Positions 25,460 through 35,002 are shown, numbered from the stretch's first letter. The stretch: DNA of 64,000 bases from Mycolicibacterium parafortuitum (GCF_010725485.1 NZ_AP022598.1:5766001-5830000); one strand, 5' to 3'. Notes: generated by a model not told the origin, from the sequence alone. Program-made: numbers and translations.

Positions 25460-27064
25460 ATGCAGTCCGCAGAGCTCGCCGCTGTCGTCGCGCGCGCCCG
25501 CAGCCACAGCATCGGGGACATCCCCCGCCGGTCCGCCCGGCGCCAGCCGGACAAGACCGCGATCATCGATCAGGCCAACGGTGTCGAGCTGACCTTCGCC
25601 GAATTCGACCGGATGGTCGATCGTGCTGCTGCGGCGTTGGCCGACAAGGGCTTTCAGCCCGGTCACCGCATCGCGCTGTTGTCGCGCAACTGCTGGCAGT
25701 ACGCGGTGCTGGCGTTCGCGACCGCACGCGCGGGAGTGGTCCTGGTACCGGTGAACTTCATGCTGACCGCCGAGGAGATCGCGTACATCCTGGGCCACAG
25801 CAAGGTCACCGGGTTCATCGTCGAGGACGAGCTGACGCCGACCGCCGAGGCGGCGATGCGCTCCGCGGGACCGCTGTCCGCGAAGGCGGCGCTGATCGCG
25901 CCGGGGGGCACCGCCCCCACCGGCTGGGACGACTTCGCCGCGTGGCTGGACACCGACTCCCCCGCCCCGCGGCCCGACATCGCCGATGATCAACTGCTGC
26001 GGCTGATGTACACCAGCGGGACAGAATCCCGGCCCAAGGGCGTGATGCACACCAGCCGCAGCCTGATGTGGCAGTACATCAGCACGATCGTCGCCGGGTC
26101 GATGTCCGGCGACGACGTCGAGATCCATTCCCTGCCGCTGTATCACTGCGCACAGCTCGACAACTTCCTGGCCACTGACATCTATCTCGGCGCCACCAGC
26201 ATCATCCTGCCGCGCCCGGAACCCGAGCTGGTGCTGCGCACCATCGAGCGCTACTCGGTGACCAACTACTTCGCGCCGCCGACGGTGTGGATCAGCCTGC
26301 TGCGCAGCCCGGTGTTCGACACCGTCGACCTGTCCAGCCTCGGCAAGGGCTACTACGGGGCGTCCCCGATGCCCACCGAGATCCTGCTCGAGATGCGCGA
26401 GCGGCTCCCGAACCTGCGGCTGTGGAACTTCTACGGCCAGACCGAAATGGCTCCGCTGGCCTCGGCGCTGGCACCCGCCGAGCAGGACGCCCACGCCGGG
26501 GCGGCGGGGCGACCGGTCGTCAACGTCGAGACGGCGATCCTCGACGAGAACGACCTGCCGGTACCCACCGGGGTGGTCGGTGAGATCGCGCACCGCAGCC
26601 CACATCTGATGCTCGGCTACCTCGACGACCCGGACAAGACGGCGGAGGCGTTCCGCGGCGGCTGGTTCCATTCCGGTGATCTGGGCTTCTACGACGAGCA
26701 CGGGTTATTGCACGTCGTCGACCGCAAGAAGGACATGATCAAGACCGGCGGCGAGAACGTCGCGAGCCGCGAGGTCGAGGAAGTCCTCTACCGCCACAAC
26801 CGAATCCAAGAAGCAGCGGTGTTCGCGCTGACCGACCCGGTGTGGGTGGAGGCGGTCACCGCGGCCGTGGTGCTGCGCGACGGCGCCACCGTCACCGACA
26901 CGGTCACCGAAGAAGACGTGCTGCGCCACTGCCGCGAGCACCTCGCCGGATTCAAGGTTCCCAAGCGGGTGTACTTCGTCGACTCGCTGCCGAAGAACCC
27001 CAGCGGAAAGCTCCTCAAACGCGATCTGCGTGAGCAGTTCAGCACCCCGGCTACCGAACACTGA
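25460..27064 (+). CDS. Acyl-CoA ligase (FadD-type AMP-forming synthetase)
   Basis: 534 residues. The AMP-binding P-loop YTSGTESRPKGV (184-195), the A5-like YGQTEM, GWFHSGDLG and DRKKDMIKTGGENV, and the C-terminal catalytic Lys motif NPSGKLLKR are complete. It activates a carboxylic acid to its CoA thioester through an acyl-adenylate. It starts a seven-gene plus-strand block of beta-oxidation genes, so the acid may be a steroid side-chain or ring-derived acid. A TACTCT box lies 6 bases before the ATG (leaderless style). Confidence 0.93.
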   Translation: MQSAELAAVVARARSHSIGDIPRRSARRQPDKTAIIDQANGVELTFAEFDRMVDRAAAALADKGFQPGHRIALLSRNCWQYAVLAFATARAGVVLVPVNFMLTAEEIAYILGHSKVTGFIVEDELTPTAEAAMRSAGPLSAKAALIAPGGTAPTGWDDFAAWLDTDSPAPRPDIADDQLLRLMYTSGTESRPKGVMHTSRSLMWQYISTIVAGSMSGDDVEIHSLPLYHCAQLDNFLATDIYLGATSIILPRPEPELVLRTIERYSVTNYFAPPTVWISLLRSPVFDTVDLSSLGKGYYGASPMPTEILLEMRERLPNLRLWNFYGQTEMAPLASALAPAEQDAHAGAAGRPVVNVETAILDENDLPVPTGVVGEIAHRSPHLMLGYLDDPDKTAEAFRGGWFHSGDLGFYDEHGLLHVVDRKKDMIKTGGENVASREVEEVLYRHNRIQEAAVFALTDPVWVEAVTAAVVLRDGATVTDTVTEEDVLRHCREHLAGFKVPKRVYFVDSLPKNPSGKLLKRDLREQFSTPATEH

Positions 27065-27075
27065 AGGGAACACCT

Positions 27076-28182
27076 GTGTACACAGGCCGTATCGCGCGTT
27101 TCGACGCGCCCGGCACACCGTTTCAGATCGACACCGTCACCCTGCCCGAGATGGGGCCCGGTGAGATCCTGATCCGGGTCACCCGCACCAACATCTGCGG
27201 GTCCGACCTGCACGCGTGGCACGGCACGTTCGCCACCCGGGGTCTCGGCGGGCAACTGCCGACCGTGCTCGGTCACGAGATGGTCGGGTCGGTCGAGGCG
27301 CTCGGCGACGGAGTGTCCGCCGACTCCAACGGTGCCCCGCTGCAACACGGCACCCGGGTGGTGTTTCCGTACTTCTTCGCCTGCCACACCTGCCGCAACT
27401 GCCTGGCCGGGCGACGCAACGCGTGCCTGAAGCTGAAGATGGCGATGCTGGGCCGCGCCGACGAACCGCCGTACTTCGTCGGCGGCTACGGCGACTTCTT
27501 CCTGTTGCCCGCCGGTGCCGTCGTCTACACCGTGCCCGACAGCGTGTCCGATGCGATTGCCGCGGGCGCCAATTGTGCTCTCTCCCAGGTGATGTACGGC
27601 CTCGACCGCGTCCAGCAGAGCCTCGGCGAGACCGTGGTGGTCCAGGGTGCCGGCGCGCTGGGCCTCTACGCGATCGCCGTCGCCAAGGCGCGCGGTGCCG
27701 CCCAGGTGATCGCCGTCGACGGTGTCGCCGACCGCCTCGAGCTCGCGACCGCGTTCGGTGCCGACGCCGTCATCGACATCAACGAGGTCGGCACCGCGAA
27801 GGACCGCACCAAGGCGGTGCGCAAGCTGACCGGCGGCCACGGCGCCGACGTCGTCGTCGAGGTCGTCGGGCATCCGTCGGCGATCGACGAGGGTCTGCAG
27901 ATGCTCGGCCAATTCGGCCGCTACGTCGAGATCGGCAACATCAACATCGGCAAGACCTTCGAGTTCGACCCGTCGCGGTTCGTGTTCTCGAACAAGACGA
28001 TGGTCGGTGTCTCGCTCTACGATCCGGCGGTGCTGTCGCATGCGCTGAACTTCCTTGCCCAGCATCAGCATTCACTACCGCTGGACCGGCTGGCCGCCGC
28101 CCAGTACCGGCTGGAGGACATCAACGACGCGTTCGCCGCCGCCGAGGACAAACGCGACGTGCGCGCCAGCATCCTGCCCTGA
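27076..28182 (+). CDS. Zinc-dependent alcohol dehydrogenase (MDR family)
   Basis: 368 residues, GTG start after GAAGGGA. Catalytic zinc site Cys41 (NICGSD) and His67-Glu68 (GHE), structural zinc lobe Cys103, Cys106, Cys109 and Cys117 (CHTCRNC...C), and NAD motif GAGALG. All zinc ligands are present. It oxidises an alcohol to an aldehyde or ketone with NAD(P)+, and the next gene is an aldehyde dehydrogenase, so together they would convert a primary alcohol to an acid ready for the ligase. Confidence 0.92.
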   Translation: MYTGRIARFDAPGTPFQIDTVTLPEMGPGEILIRVTRTNICGSDLHAWHGTFATRGLGGQLPTVLGHEMVGSVEALGDGVSADSNGAPLQHGTRVVFPYFFACHTCRNCLAGRRNACLKLKMAMLGRADEPPYFVGGYGDFFLLPAGAVVYTVPDSVSDAIAAGANCALSQVMYGLDRVQQSLGETVVVQGAGALGLYAIAVAKARGAAQVIAVDGVADRLELATAFGADAVIDINEVGTAKDRTKAVRKLTGGHGADVVVEVVGHPSAIDEGLQMLGQFGRYVEIGNINIGKTFEFDPSRFVFSNKTMVGVSLYDPAVLSHALNFLAQHQHSLPLDRLAAAQYRLEDINDAFAAAEDKRDVRASILP

Positions 28183-28197
28183 CGAAAGCAGACTCTC

Positions 28198-29631
28198 ATG
28201 CACAACTATGACCGCACCGAACTGTTCATCGACGGGCAGTGGATCACCCCGAACGGGACCGGCACCGTCGAGGTGATCGACCCGGCCACCGAAGAGGTCT
28301 TCGGCGCAGTGCCGAGCGGAACCGCCGAGGACGTCGACGCGGCGGTCGCCGCGGCACGCCGGGCCTTCGATCCGCTCGTCTCGGTCGCCGAGCGCCGGGA
28401 CCGACTAGCCAGGGTGATCGACGCGATGGCCAAGCGACTCCCCGACATCGCCGAAACCATCACCCGCGAGATGGGCGCGCCGGTGCGGATCGCCGGCAGC
28501 GTGCAGACCCAGGTCCCGATGGCCGTCGCCCGCGGCATCGCCGACGTGCTGGAGAAGTTCGAATTCGAAGAGCGCGTGGGCAATTCCCTGGTGGTCCGCG
28601 AGCCGTACGGTGTGGTCGCCGCGATCACGCCGTGGAACTACCCGCTCTATCAGGTGGTGGCCAAGGTCATCCCCGCGATCGCGGCCGGATGCCCGGTGGT
28701 GCTCAAGCCCAGTAACGAGGCACCGCTGTCGACGTTCGAGTTCGTCGAGGCGATCCAGGCCGCCGGCCTACCGCCCGGGTCGGTGAACCTGGTGACCGGT
28801 CCGGGCCGGGTGATCGGCGAGCACATGGCCGCCCATCCCGACGTCGACCTGGTGTCGTTCACCGGCTCCACCGACGTCGGCGCCCGGGTCGGCGAACTGG
28901 CAGGCAAGACCGTCAAGAAGGTCGCCCTGGAACTGGGCGGCAAGTCGGCCAACGTGATCCTCGACGGCGCCGATCTGGCGACCGCGGTCAAGGTCGGGGT
29001 CGGCAACGCGTTCCTCAACGGCGGCCAGACCTGCATGGCGTGGACCCGGATGCTGGTGCCGCAGTCACGCTACGCCGAGGCGTTGGAGATCGCGGCCGCC
29101 GCCGCGGCGCGTTACACCGTCGGCGACCCCTGGGATCCGGGCACCCGGATCGGCCCGTCGGCCTCCCGGTCGCAGTTCGAGACCGTGCTCGGCTACATCG
29201 AGCGCGCCCAACGCGACGGAGCCCGGCTGCTCACCGGCGGCGCCGAGAAGATCCGCGACACCGGCTATTTCGTCGCGCCGACGATCTTCGCCGACGCCGA
29301 CCCGCTCTCCGAGCTCGGTCAGGAGGAGGTGTTCGGACCGGTGCTGGCGATCATCCCGTTCACCGACACCGACGACGCCCTGCGCATCGCCAATGCCACC
29401 CCATACGGGCTGTCGGGTGCGGTGTGGGCCGCCGACGACGACACCGCGATCGCGTTCGCCCGCAGGGTGCAGACCGGTCAGCTCGACATCAACGGCGGGC
29501 CCTACAACCCCCTCGCGCCGTTCGGCGGGTACAAGAAGTCCGGCATCGGGCGCGAACTCGGCCGGTACGGCTTCGAGGAGTATCTGCAGACGAAGGCGCT
29601 GCAGCTGCCGACGCCGAAGGCCTCGGCGTGA
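28198..29631 (+). CDS. NAD(P)-dependent aldehyde dehydrogenase
   Basis: 477 residues. ALDH landmarks: PWNYP (Asn147), ELGGKS with general base Glu245, nucleophile Cys279 in GGQTCMAWTR, EEVFGPVL and the C-terminal KKSGIGRELG. Full length and intact. It oxidises an aldehyde to an acid. It lies 15 bases after the alcohol dehydrogenase and overlaps the crotonase-like gene (GTGA), so the block is one operon. Confidence 0.93.
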   Translation: MHNYDRTELFIDGQWITPNGTGTVEVIDPATEEVFGAVPSGTAEDVDAAVAAARRAFDPLVSVAERRDRLARVIDAMAKRLPDIAETITREMGAPVRIAGSVQTQVPMAVARGIADVLEKFEFEERVGNSLVVREPYGVVAAITPWNYPLYQVVAKVIPAIAAGCPVVLKPSNEAPLSTFEFVEAIQAAGLPPGSVNLVTGPGRVIGEHMAAHPDVDLVSFTGSTDVGARVGELAGKTVKKVALELGGKSANVILDGADLATAVKVGVGNAFLNGGQTCMAWTRMLVPQSRYAEALEIAAAAAARYTVGDPWDPGTRIGPSASRSQFETVLGYIERAQRDGARLLTGGAEKIRDTGYFVAPTIFADADPLSELGQEEVFGPVLAIIPFTDTDDALRIANATPYGLSGAVWAADDDTAIAFARRVQTGQLDINGGPYNPLAPFGGYKKSGIGRELGRYGFEEYLQTKALQLPTPKASA

Positions 29632-30416
29632 GCGGGCCCCTGGTCGTCACCGCGAACGGCCACATCCAGGTCTGGACCATCGACGTCCCGCATGCCGGCA
29701 ACGCGATCACCGGATCCGACGTCATCACCGCGTTCGAGGACGCCGTCCGGGCCGCCAACGCCGCGTTCGACGGTCCCGACGGAGTCCGCGCGGTCATCCT
29801 CACCGGTGCGGGCAAGATCTTCTCCGCGGGCGGCAACGTCAAGGAGATGGCCGACGGCGCAGGCATGTTCGGGGTGGGTCCGCTCGCCCAGCGGCACGCC
29901 TACGCCGACGGCATCCAGCGCATCCCCCGGGCCCTGGGTCGGCTCGAAGTGCCGTTGATCGGTGCGATCAACGGTGCCGCGATCGGCGCCGGCTGTGACC
30001 TCGCGACGATGTGCGACATCCGGATCGCCTCCGAGAAGGCCTCGTTCGCCGAGAGTTTCGTCCAACTCGGGCTCATCCCGGGTGACGGCGGCAGCTGGTT
30101 CCTGCCCCGCGCGGTCGGCTACGAGCGCGCCGCCGAGATGACGTTCACCGGCGACCGCATCGACGCCGCGACCGCCGCCGAGTGGGGTCTGGTCAGCCGC
30201 GTCGTGCCGCACGAGGAGCTGCTGCCGGCGGCGCACGCGCTGGGCGAACGGATCGTCAAGAATCCGCCGCACGCGCTGCGGATGGCCAAACGGCTGCTGC
30301 AGGAATCCCGCACCGCGGCGCTGGAGACCACGCTGGCGATGGCCGCGGCGATGCAGCCGCTGGCGCACGGCGACCCTGAACACCAGGACCGCATCAGCCG
30401 GTGGCGCACCGCATGA
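29628..30416 (+). CDS. Enoyl-CoA hydratase/isomerase family protein
   Basis: 262 residues from a GTG overlapping the ALDH stop. Crotonase fold: oxyanion-hole segments AGGNVKEM and GAINGAAIGAGCDLATMCDI, and LGLIPGDGG. The two catalytic glutamates of hydratases are not both kept: Asp replaces the first (GAGCDLA) and Phe the second (AESFVQLG). It may therefore be an isomerase, hydrolase or ring-cleaving crotonase relative rather than a plain hydratase. Coupled to the acyl-CoA dehydrogenase gene by an ATGA overlap. Confidence 0.88.
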   Translation: MSGPLVVTANGHIQVWTIDVPHAGNAITGSDVITAFEDAVRAANAAFDGPDGVRAVILTGAGKIFSAGGNVKEMADGAGMFGVGPLAQRHAYADGIQRIPRALGRLEVPLIGAINGAAIGAGCDLATMCDIRIASEKASFAESFVQLGLIPGDGGSWFLPRAVGYERAAEMTFTGDRIDAATAAEWGLVSRVVPHEELLPAAHALGERIVKNPPHALRMAKRLLQESRTAALETTLAMAAAMQPLAHGDPEHQDRISRWRTA

Positions 30417-31555
30417 GCGCGCCCCGTCTGGTGCCGCCCGCCAGCGTCGACCCCGAGGCGACCGCCGCCCTGCGCGACGAGGTGCGCGCGTTTCTCGCCG
30501 ATCAGCGCGCCCGCGGCGCGTTCGAGCCGGCCGTGGATTCGTGGCTGACGGGCTGGGACGAGGAGTTCACCGCGGCACTGGCCGCGCGCGGCTGGCTGGG
30601 CATGACGGTTCCGGTGGAGTACGGCGGGCACGGCCGGTCGTTCCTGGAACGCTTCGTCGTCACCGAGGAACTGCTCGCCGCGGGCGCCCCCGTGGCCGCG
30701 CACTGGATCGCCGACCGCCAGATCGTGCCGTCGCTGTTGAAATACGGCACCGAAGCCCAGAAGCGGCGTTTCCTGCCGCGCATCGCCGCCGGTGAGTGCT
30801 TCTTCGGTATCGGGATGAGCGAACCCGACTCGGGCTCCGATCTGGCCAGTGTCCGCACCCGCGCCACCCAGAGCGACGGCGGCTGGACGCTGACCGGGAC
30901 GAAGGTGTGGACCTCGGGGGCCCACCACTGCCATGCGTTCATCGTGCTGGCCCGGACCGCGCCGGTCGATCCTGCCCACCGGCACGCCGGCCTGAGCCAG
31001 TTCATCGTCGACCTGACGGCGCCGGGCGTGGACATCCGGCCCATCGTGTCGATGAACGGTTCGCACCACTTCAACGAGGTCATCCTCGACGACGTGTTCG
31101 TCCCCGACGACATGGTGTTCGGCACCATCGGGAACGGGTGGACACAGGTGACCTCGGAACTGAGTTTCGAACGCAGCGGTCCCGAACGCTTCCTGTCCAC
31201 GTTTCCGCTGCTGCCGGCAGCCGTCGACGACAACGGCACGGCCGCAACGGATCCCGACCTCGGACGGTTGATCGGCCGGATCGCCGGCCTGCATCAGATG
31301 TCCAGTGCGGTCGCCGGGGCACTGGAACGGCACGAACCCGCCGATCTCCCGGCCGCCGTCGTGAAGGTGCTCGGCACCAGCACCGAGGGCGATGTCGCCG
31401 AGTTCGCCGACTATCACGCGGGCGGGCGCACCGATGCCGCAGAACTCGCCGCGCTGGCGGCCACCGCGGTCGATCAGCGGCCCGGTTTCACGCTGCGCGG
31501 CGGCACCAACGAAGTCCTGCGCGGCGTCATCGCGCGGGGATTGGGGATGCGATGA
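30413..31555 (+). CDS. Acyl-CoA dehydrogenase, larger subunit of a pair
   Basis: 380 residues. FAD-binding acyl-CoA dehydrogenase signatures: GIGMSEPDSGSDLASVRT, LTGTKVWTSGAHHCHAFIVLART and the C-terminal RGGTNEVLRGVIARGLGMR. The immediately following, overlapping gene is a second, shorter acyl-CoA dehydrogenase. Such adjacent FadE pairs in actinobacterial steroid catabolism form alpha2beta2 heterotetramers acting on bulky CoA esters, and that is the likely form here. Confidence 0.9.
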   Translation: MSAPRLVPPASVDPEATAALRDEVRAFLADQRARGAFEPAVDSWLTGWDEEFTAALAARGWLGMTVPVEYGGHGRSFLERFVVTEELLAAGAPVAAHWIADRQIVPSLLKYGTEAQKRRFLPRIAAGECFFGIGMSEPDSGSDLASVRTRATQSDGGWTLTGTKVWTSGAHHCHAFIVLARTAPVDPAHRHAGLSQFIVDLTAPGVDIRPIVSMNGSHHFNEVILDDVFVPDDMVFGTIGNGWTQVTSELSFERSGPERFLSTFPLLPAAVDDNGTAATDPDLGRLIGRIAGLHQMSSAVAGALERHEPADLPAAVVKVLGTSTEGDVAEFADYHAGGRTDAAELAALAATAVDQRPGFTLRGGTNEVLRGVIARGLGMR

Positions 31556-32595
31556 CGAGCGCTGCTGGGATGAGCACGGTGGACGCCGATCTCGTCGAGA
31601 TGATGGACGGCGTCTTCGCCGCGCACCGCGACACCCACCCACCGGCGGACGCCGCGCGGGTGGACCGCGCCTTGTGGTCGCGCCTCGACGACCTCGGGCT
31701 GGTGCGGCTCACCGGTGCCGAGCAGCACGGCGGCAGCGGAGCCGGCTGGTATGAAGCCGCGGCGTTGACCGCTGCCGCGGTCCACCACGCGGTGCGGATC
31801 CCGCTGGCCGAGCACGACCTGCTGGCGTGTTGGCTGTTGGAGGCGGTCGGCGTCGACCCCGCCCCGGGCGTGCGGACGGTCGCCGTGCTGGACGCCGACG
31901 GCGCCGCCGCGGCGGTCCCGTGGGCGAGCGAAGCGGACCGGATCACGGTGGTGTGGCCCACCGGCGACCATATCGGCCACCACATGGCCGCCGACGTCGA
32001 AGCCGCGGCGCTGCGAATCACGCCCGGTACCAATGCGATCGGTGAGCCGCGCGACACCGTGCACGCCGACGTCTCCACTCTGCGCGGCACCCCGGTGGCA
32101 GCGCACCTGGTCGAGGAGTTGCGACTCAAATCGGCATTGGTGCGGGCGATGCAGGTCAGCGCCGCGCTGGACCGTGTCCTCGGTCTGTCCGTCGAGCACA
32201 CCCGCGACCGGGTGCAGTTCGGCCGCCCGCTGGCGAAGTTCCAGGCCATCCAGACCCTCGTCGCGGCCATCGCCGTCGAGGCCGCGCTGGCCCGCGCCAC
32301 CGTCGAGAGCGCGGTCGCCGCGGCGAGCACGCACGGCTGGGCGGCACCGGAAGTCGCGTTCAAGGTGGCGGCGGCCCGCTCGACCGGCGGCCACGCCGCC
32401 GAAGTGGTGGTGCGCAACGCTCATCAGGTGCACGGCGCTATCGGCACCACCCGTGAGCACCGCCTGCACGAGTACACCCGCGCGGCTCTGGCGTGGCGGT
32501 CGGAGTTCGGGTCGGTGCGCTCCTGGGACGACGAACTGGCGCGGCTGGCCCGTGCCGCCGGCGGCGCGGGGCTGTGGGCACTGATCACCGGCTGA
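31552..32595 (+). CDS. Acyl-CoA dehydrogenase, smaller divergent subunit
   Basis: 347 residues, start overlapping the previous stop (ATGA). The N-terminal half is degenerate (no GMSEP motif), while the C-terminal half keeps the helical bundle motif DRVQFGRPLAKFQAIQTLVA and HQVHGAIGTTREHRLH. This asymmetry is what is seen in FadE heteromers, where one chain supplies part of the FAD and active site. Last gene of the CoA block before a 74-bp gap holding repeat elements. Confidence 0.88.
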   Translation: MTSAAGMSTVDADLVEMMDGVFAAHRDTHPPADAARVDRALWSRLDDLGLVRLTGAEQHGGSGAGWYEAAALTAAAVHHAVRIPLAEHDLLACWLLEAVGVDPAPGVRTVAVLDADGAAAAVPWASEADRITVVWPTGDHIGHHMAADVEAAALRITPGTNAIGEPRDTVHADVSTLRGTPVAAHLVEELRLKSALVRAMQVSAALDRVLGLSVEHTRDRVQFGRPLAKFQAIQTLVAAIAVEAALARATVESAVAAASTHGWAAPEVAFKVAAARSTGGHAAEVVVRNAHQVHGAIGTTREHRLHEYTRAALAWRSEFGSVRSWDDELARLARAAGGAGLWALITG

Positions 32596-32609
32596 ATCCC
32601 GGCGACCGG

Positions 32610-32622
32610 TGTTCCACTCATC
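32610..32622. promoter_or_regulatory. Shared 13-mer TGTTCCACTCATC, copy 1
   Basis: The identical 13 bases recur at 39416-39428 between the Rieske oxygenase and KstD-like genes. Here they lie 48 bases before the start of the NTF2-like gene. Identity in two promoters of the same catabolic region suggests a common regulator, but no protein can be named. Confidence 0.45.
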
Positions 32623-32626
32623 GGAC

Positions 32627-32652
32627 GCCGGTGTGTGCCAACCCACACCGGC
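32627..32652. promoter_or_regulatory. 9-bp inverted repeat before the NTF2-like gene
   Basis: GCCGGTGTG-N8-CACACCGGC, perfect arms, lies between the acyl-CoA dehydrogenase stop and the next start. It is not followed by a T run. It could serve as a terminator of the CoA block or as an operator for the downstream genes. Confidence 0.45.
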
Positions 32653-32669
32653 ACAGTTGACTCATCGTC

Positions 32670-33149
32670 ATGAGCAACGAGATCACACTGTCGGAGGTTC
32701 AGGAGTTCATCGCCGCCTTCTGGTACCACTACGACCAGGGCCACTTCGCCGAACTCGCCACCCGCATCGGCGATGAGATGGAGTACCTGAGCCGGTCGGA
32801 CTCGGGCAATTGCCCGTTCGAGGAGCTGCTGGCCGCCGAGCTGCACGGCGGTAAGGCCACCCTGGAGTGGCTGACCCAGCACCGCAACGAAAACCCGTAC
32901 CCGCTGCGTCACCACGCCACCAACATCTTCCGCACCGGTGTCTCGGGTGAGGTCACCACCGCGCGCTTCTACCTCTACGTCAACCAGGTGACCAACAACG
33001 TGCCGTTCGACGTGTCCAGCGGTGTGGTCGACGTCGGTATCCGGCGCGGTGAGTCCGGTCTGGTGTTCACCTCCATGAGCGTGGTCCTCGACGCCGAGGA
33101 CTCCATTCCGTTCGCCGAATACACCGCGAAGAACGCGGCGAACGCCTGA
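32670..33149 (+). CDS. NTF2/SnoaL-like protein
   Basis: 159 residues. VQEFIAAFWYHYDQGHFAELATRIGDEMEYLSRSDSGN and the following strands (LRHHATNIF, ARFYLYVNQVT) read as an NTF2-like fold of the kind shared by ketosteroid isomerases, dehydratases and ring-oxygenase small subunits. The active-site residues cannot be assigned with confidence; HH in RHHATN is a candidate. It precedes an SDR gene by five bases. A small-molecule isomerase or dehydratase role is inference. Confidence 0.75.
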   Translation: MSNEITLSEVQEFIAAFWYHYDQGHFAELATRIGDEMEYLSRSDSGNCPFEELLAAELHGGKATLEWLTQHRNENPYPLRHHATNIFRTGVSGEVTTARFYLYVNQVTNNVPFDVSSGVVDVGIRRGESGLVFTSMSVVLDAEDSIPFAEYTAKNAANA

Positions 33150-33154
33150 CCACG

Positions 33155-34033
33155 GTGAGCGCACGCGACACCTTCGCAGGCGGCGTCGCCGTCATCACCG
33201 GGGCGGGCTCGGGCATCGGCGCCGGCCTGGCCCGGCACGCCGCCACGCTCGGTATGACGGTGGTGCTCGCCGACATCGACGCCACCGCGGCCGCGCGGCT
33301 TCGCGCAGAACTCGTCGCCGGCGGGGCCGAAGCGCTCGACGTGGTCTGCGACGTCCGCGATTCCGATGCGGTCGAGGCCCTCGCCCAGCGGGTCTACCGC
33401 GACGTGGGCCCGGTGCGGCTGCTGGTGAACAACGCCGGCATCGAACAGTTCGGATACCTGTGGGACACCCCGGTGGCGAATTGGAACCGCATCATGGACA
33501 TCAACGTCGACGGTGTCTTCCACGGCGTCCGGGCGTTCCTGCCGCGGATGATCGCCGCGGGCACCCCGGCGTGGGTGTGGAACATGTCGTCGATCGGGGG
33601 GGTGGCCGTCGTGCCGCTGCAGGCGCCGTACATCGTCACCAAGCACGCGGTGCTGGCGTTGACCGAATGCCTGCGCCTGGAGGTCGACCACGCCGGCCAC
33701 GATCACATCCGGGTACAGGCGGTGCTGCCCGGTGCGGTGGTGTCGAACATCTTCGAATCGGCGGGCGGCGTCGACCACCAGGACAGCGCGGCGCAGGCCG
33801 CCGCCGAGTCCCAGCGCAGCGCGATGCTCGACATCAAAGCCGCCGCAATGGATCCGGTCGAGGCGGCCGAGGTCGTGTTCGAGCAGGCGGTGGCCGGCGA
33901 CGGCGACGCGTTCTATCTGCTGACCCAGCCCGAGTACGTCGGCTCCGCGATGACCGAACGTGCCCGGGTGCTCAGCAACCAGGAACCTCCGAGGCTGCGC
34001 ACCAAACCACGTTTCGATCCGGCTAAGCATTGA
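33155..34033 (+). CDS. Short-chain dehydrogenase/reductase
   Basis: 292 residues, GTG start. TGAGSGIG (15-22), LVNNAGIEQFG, MSSIGG and the catalytic YIVTK pentad (Tyr-x3-Lys) are intact. Asp41 after beta-2 (LADID) indicates NAD(H). Its stop overlaps a TTG start of the next hydrolase gene. It probably acts on an alcohol or ketone in the same pathway as the neighbouring enzymes. Confidence 0.88.
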   Translation: MSARDTFAGGVAVITGAGSGIGAGLARHAATLGMTVVLADIDATAAARLRAELVAGGAEALDVVCDVRDSDAVEALAQRVYRDVGPVRLLVNNAGIEQFGYLWDTPVANWNRIMDINVDGVFHGVRAFLPRMIAAGTPAWVWNMSSIGGVAVVPLQAPYIVTKHAVLALTECLRLEVDHAGHDHIRVQAVLPGAVVSNIFESAGGVDHQDSAAQAAAESQRSAMLDIKAAAMDPVEAAEVVFEQAVAGDGDAFYLLTQPEYVGSAMTERARVLSNQEPPRLRTKPRFDPAKH

Positions 34034-34992
34034 CAGGCACCGAAGTGTCTTCGCCTGCACTCGATCCCGACGCGGCCGCGCGGGCCGCGGCGTTCGGGGA
34101 GCTGCCACCGATGCGCACCCGCGGGTTGGCCGCGGTCCGTGCCGGCCTGGAGAGCGCACCGCTGCCCGAGCACATGCCGCCGATGGCGGCTGTCGACGAC
34201 GCGACCGTCGGCGGTCCCGGCGGCCCGATCCCGGTCCGGATCTACCGCCCCACCCGTGCCGACGGCCCGGCACCGGTGTTGATGCACTTCCACGGCGGCG
34301 GTCTGGTGATGGGCTCGAACCACTCCTTCGAGCCGATGGCGCGCGAACTCGCGGCGGCCAGCGGTGCGGCGGTGGTGGCCGTCGACTACCGCCTCGCCCC
34401 GGAGTTTCCGCCGCCTGCGCAGTTCGACGACTGCTACGCGGCCACGGAGTGGGTGTCCCGCAACGCCTCCGAACTCGGTCTCGACGCAGGGCGGTTGGCC
34501 GTCGTCGGGGACAGCGCGGGCGGCTCCCTGGCCGCTGCCGTCGCGATCGCCGCCCGCGACCGCGGCGGCCCGCGGCTGACCGCACAGGTACTGCTCTATC
34601 CGGGGCTCGACCGTGACATGGCCGCCGAGTCGATCGTGTCCATGCCGGATGCGCCGATGCTGGCCCACGAGGACATTCTGTACATGCATGAGCTCGCCGA
34701 CTGCGGTGCCGGGTCACCGCATCACCCGTATCAGGTGCCCGCCTACTGTGCGGATCTGCGCGGGCTGCCCCCGGCGATCGTCGCCACCGGAGGCTGCGAC
34801 CCGATCCGGGACTGGGGTGAGCGTTATGCCGCACGCCTGCGCGACGCCGGTGTGCAGACCACGTTGACCCGCTATCCCGGTATCTATCACGGATTCATGA
34901 TGCGGTCGGACACCACGGCGCGCGGCAGGCTGGCGATGGCCGAGACCGGCGCGCTGCTGCGTGCGAAATTCGCCTGTCCGCTGCCGTTCTGA
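34030..34992 (+). CDS. HSL-family alpha/beta hydrolase
   Basis: 320 residues. The likely start is a TTG overlapping the SDR stop (TTGA). HGGG (88-91), Ser162 in GDSAG (160-164), Asp257 (GGCDPIRD) and His287 (YHGF) form the full HSL triad. It is a second member of the family at 19314-20237. Substrate unknown; a lactone or ester from Baeyer-Villiger oxidation would fit. Confidence 0.87.
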   Translation: MTGTEVSSPALDPDAAARAAAFGELPPMRTRGLAAVRAGLESAPLPEHMPPMAAVDDATVGGPGGPIPVRIYRPTRADGPAPVLMHFHGGGLVMGSNHSFEPMARELAAASGAAVVAVDYRLAPEFPPPAQFDDCYAATEWVSRNASELGLDAGRLAVVGDSAGGSLAAAVAIAARDRGGPRLTAQVLLYPGLDRDMAAESIVSMPDAPMLAHEDILYMHELADCGAGSPHHPYQVPAYCADLRGLPPAIVATGGCDPIRDWGERYAARLRDAGVQTTLTRYPGIYHGFMMRSDTTARGRLAMAETGALLRAKFACPLPF

Positions 34993-35002
34993 CTTTTCTC
35001 GG

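Noticed and set aside
21923..27064. A 1713-codon open frame on the plus strand across five genes
   Set aside because: Most of it is antisense shadow of the SDR and monooxygenase genes in high-GC DNA. Only its end, from 25460, is a true gene (acyl-CoA ligase).
32627..32652. Riboswitch or small RNA
   Set aside because: Only a simple 9-bp stem with an 8-base loop. No further structure or conserved motif is seen.
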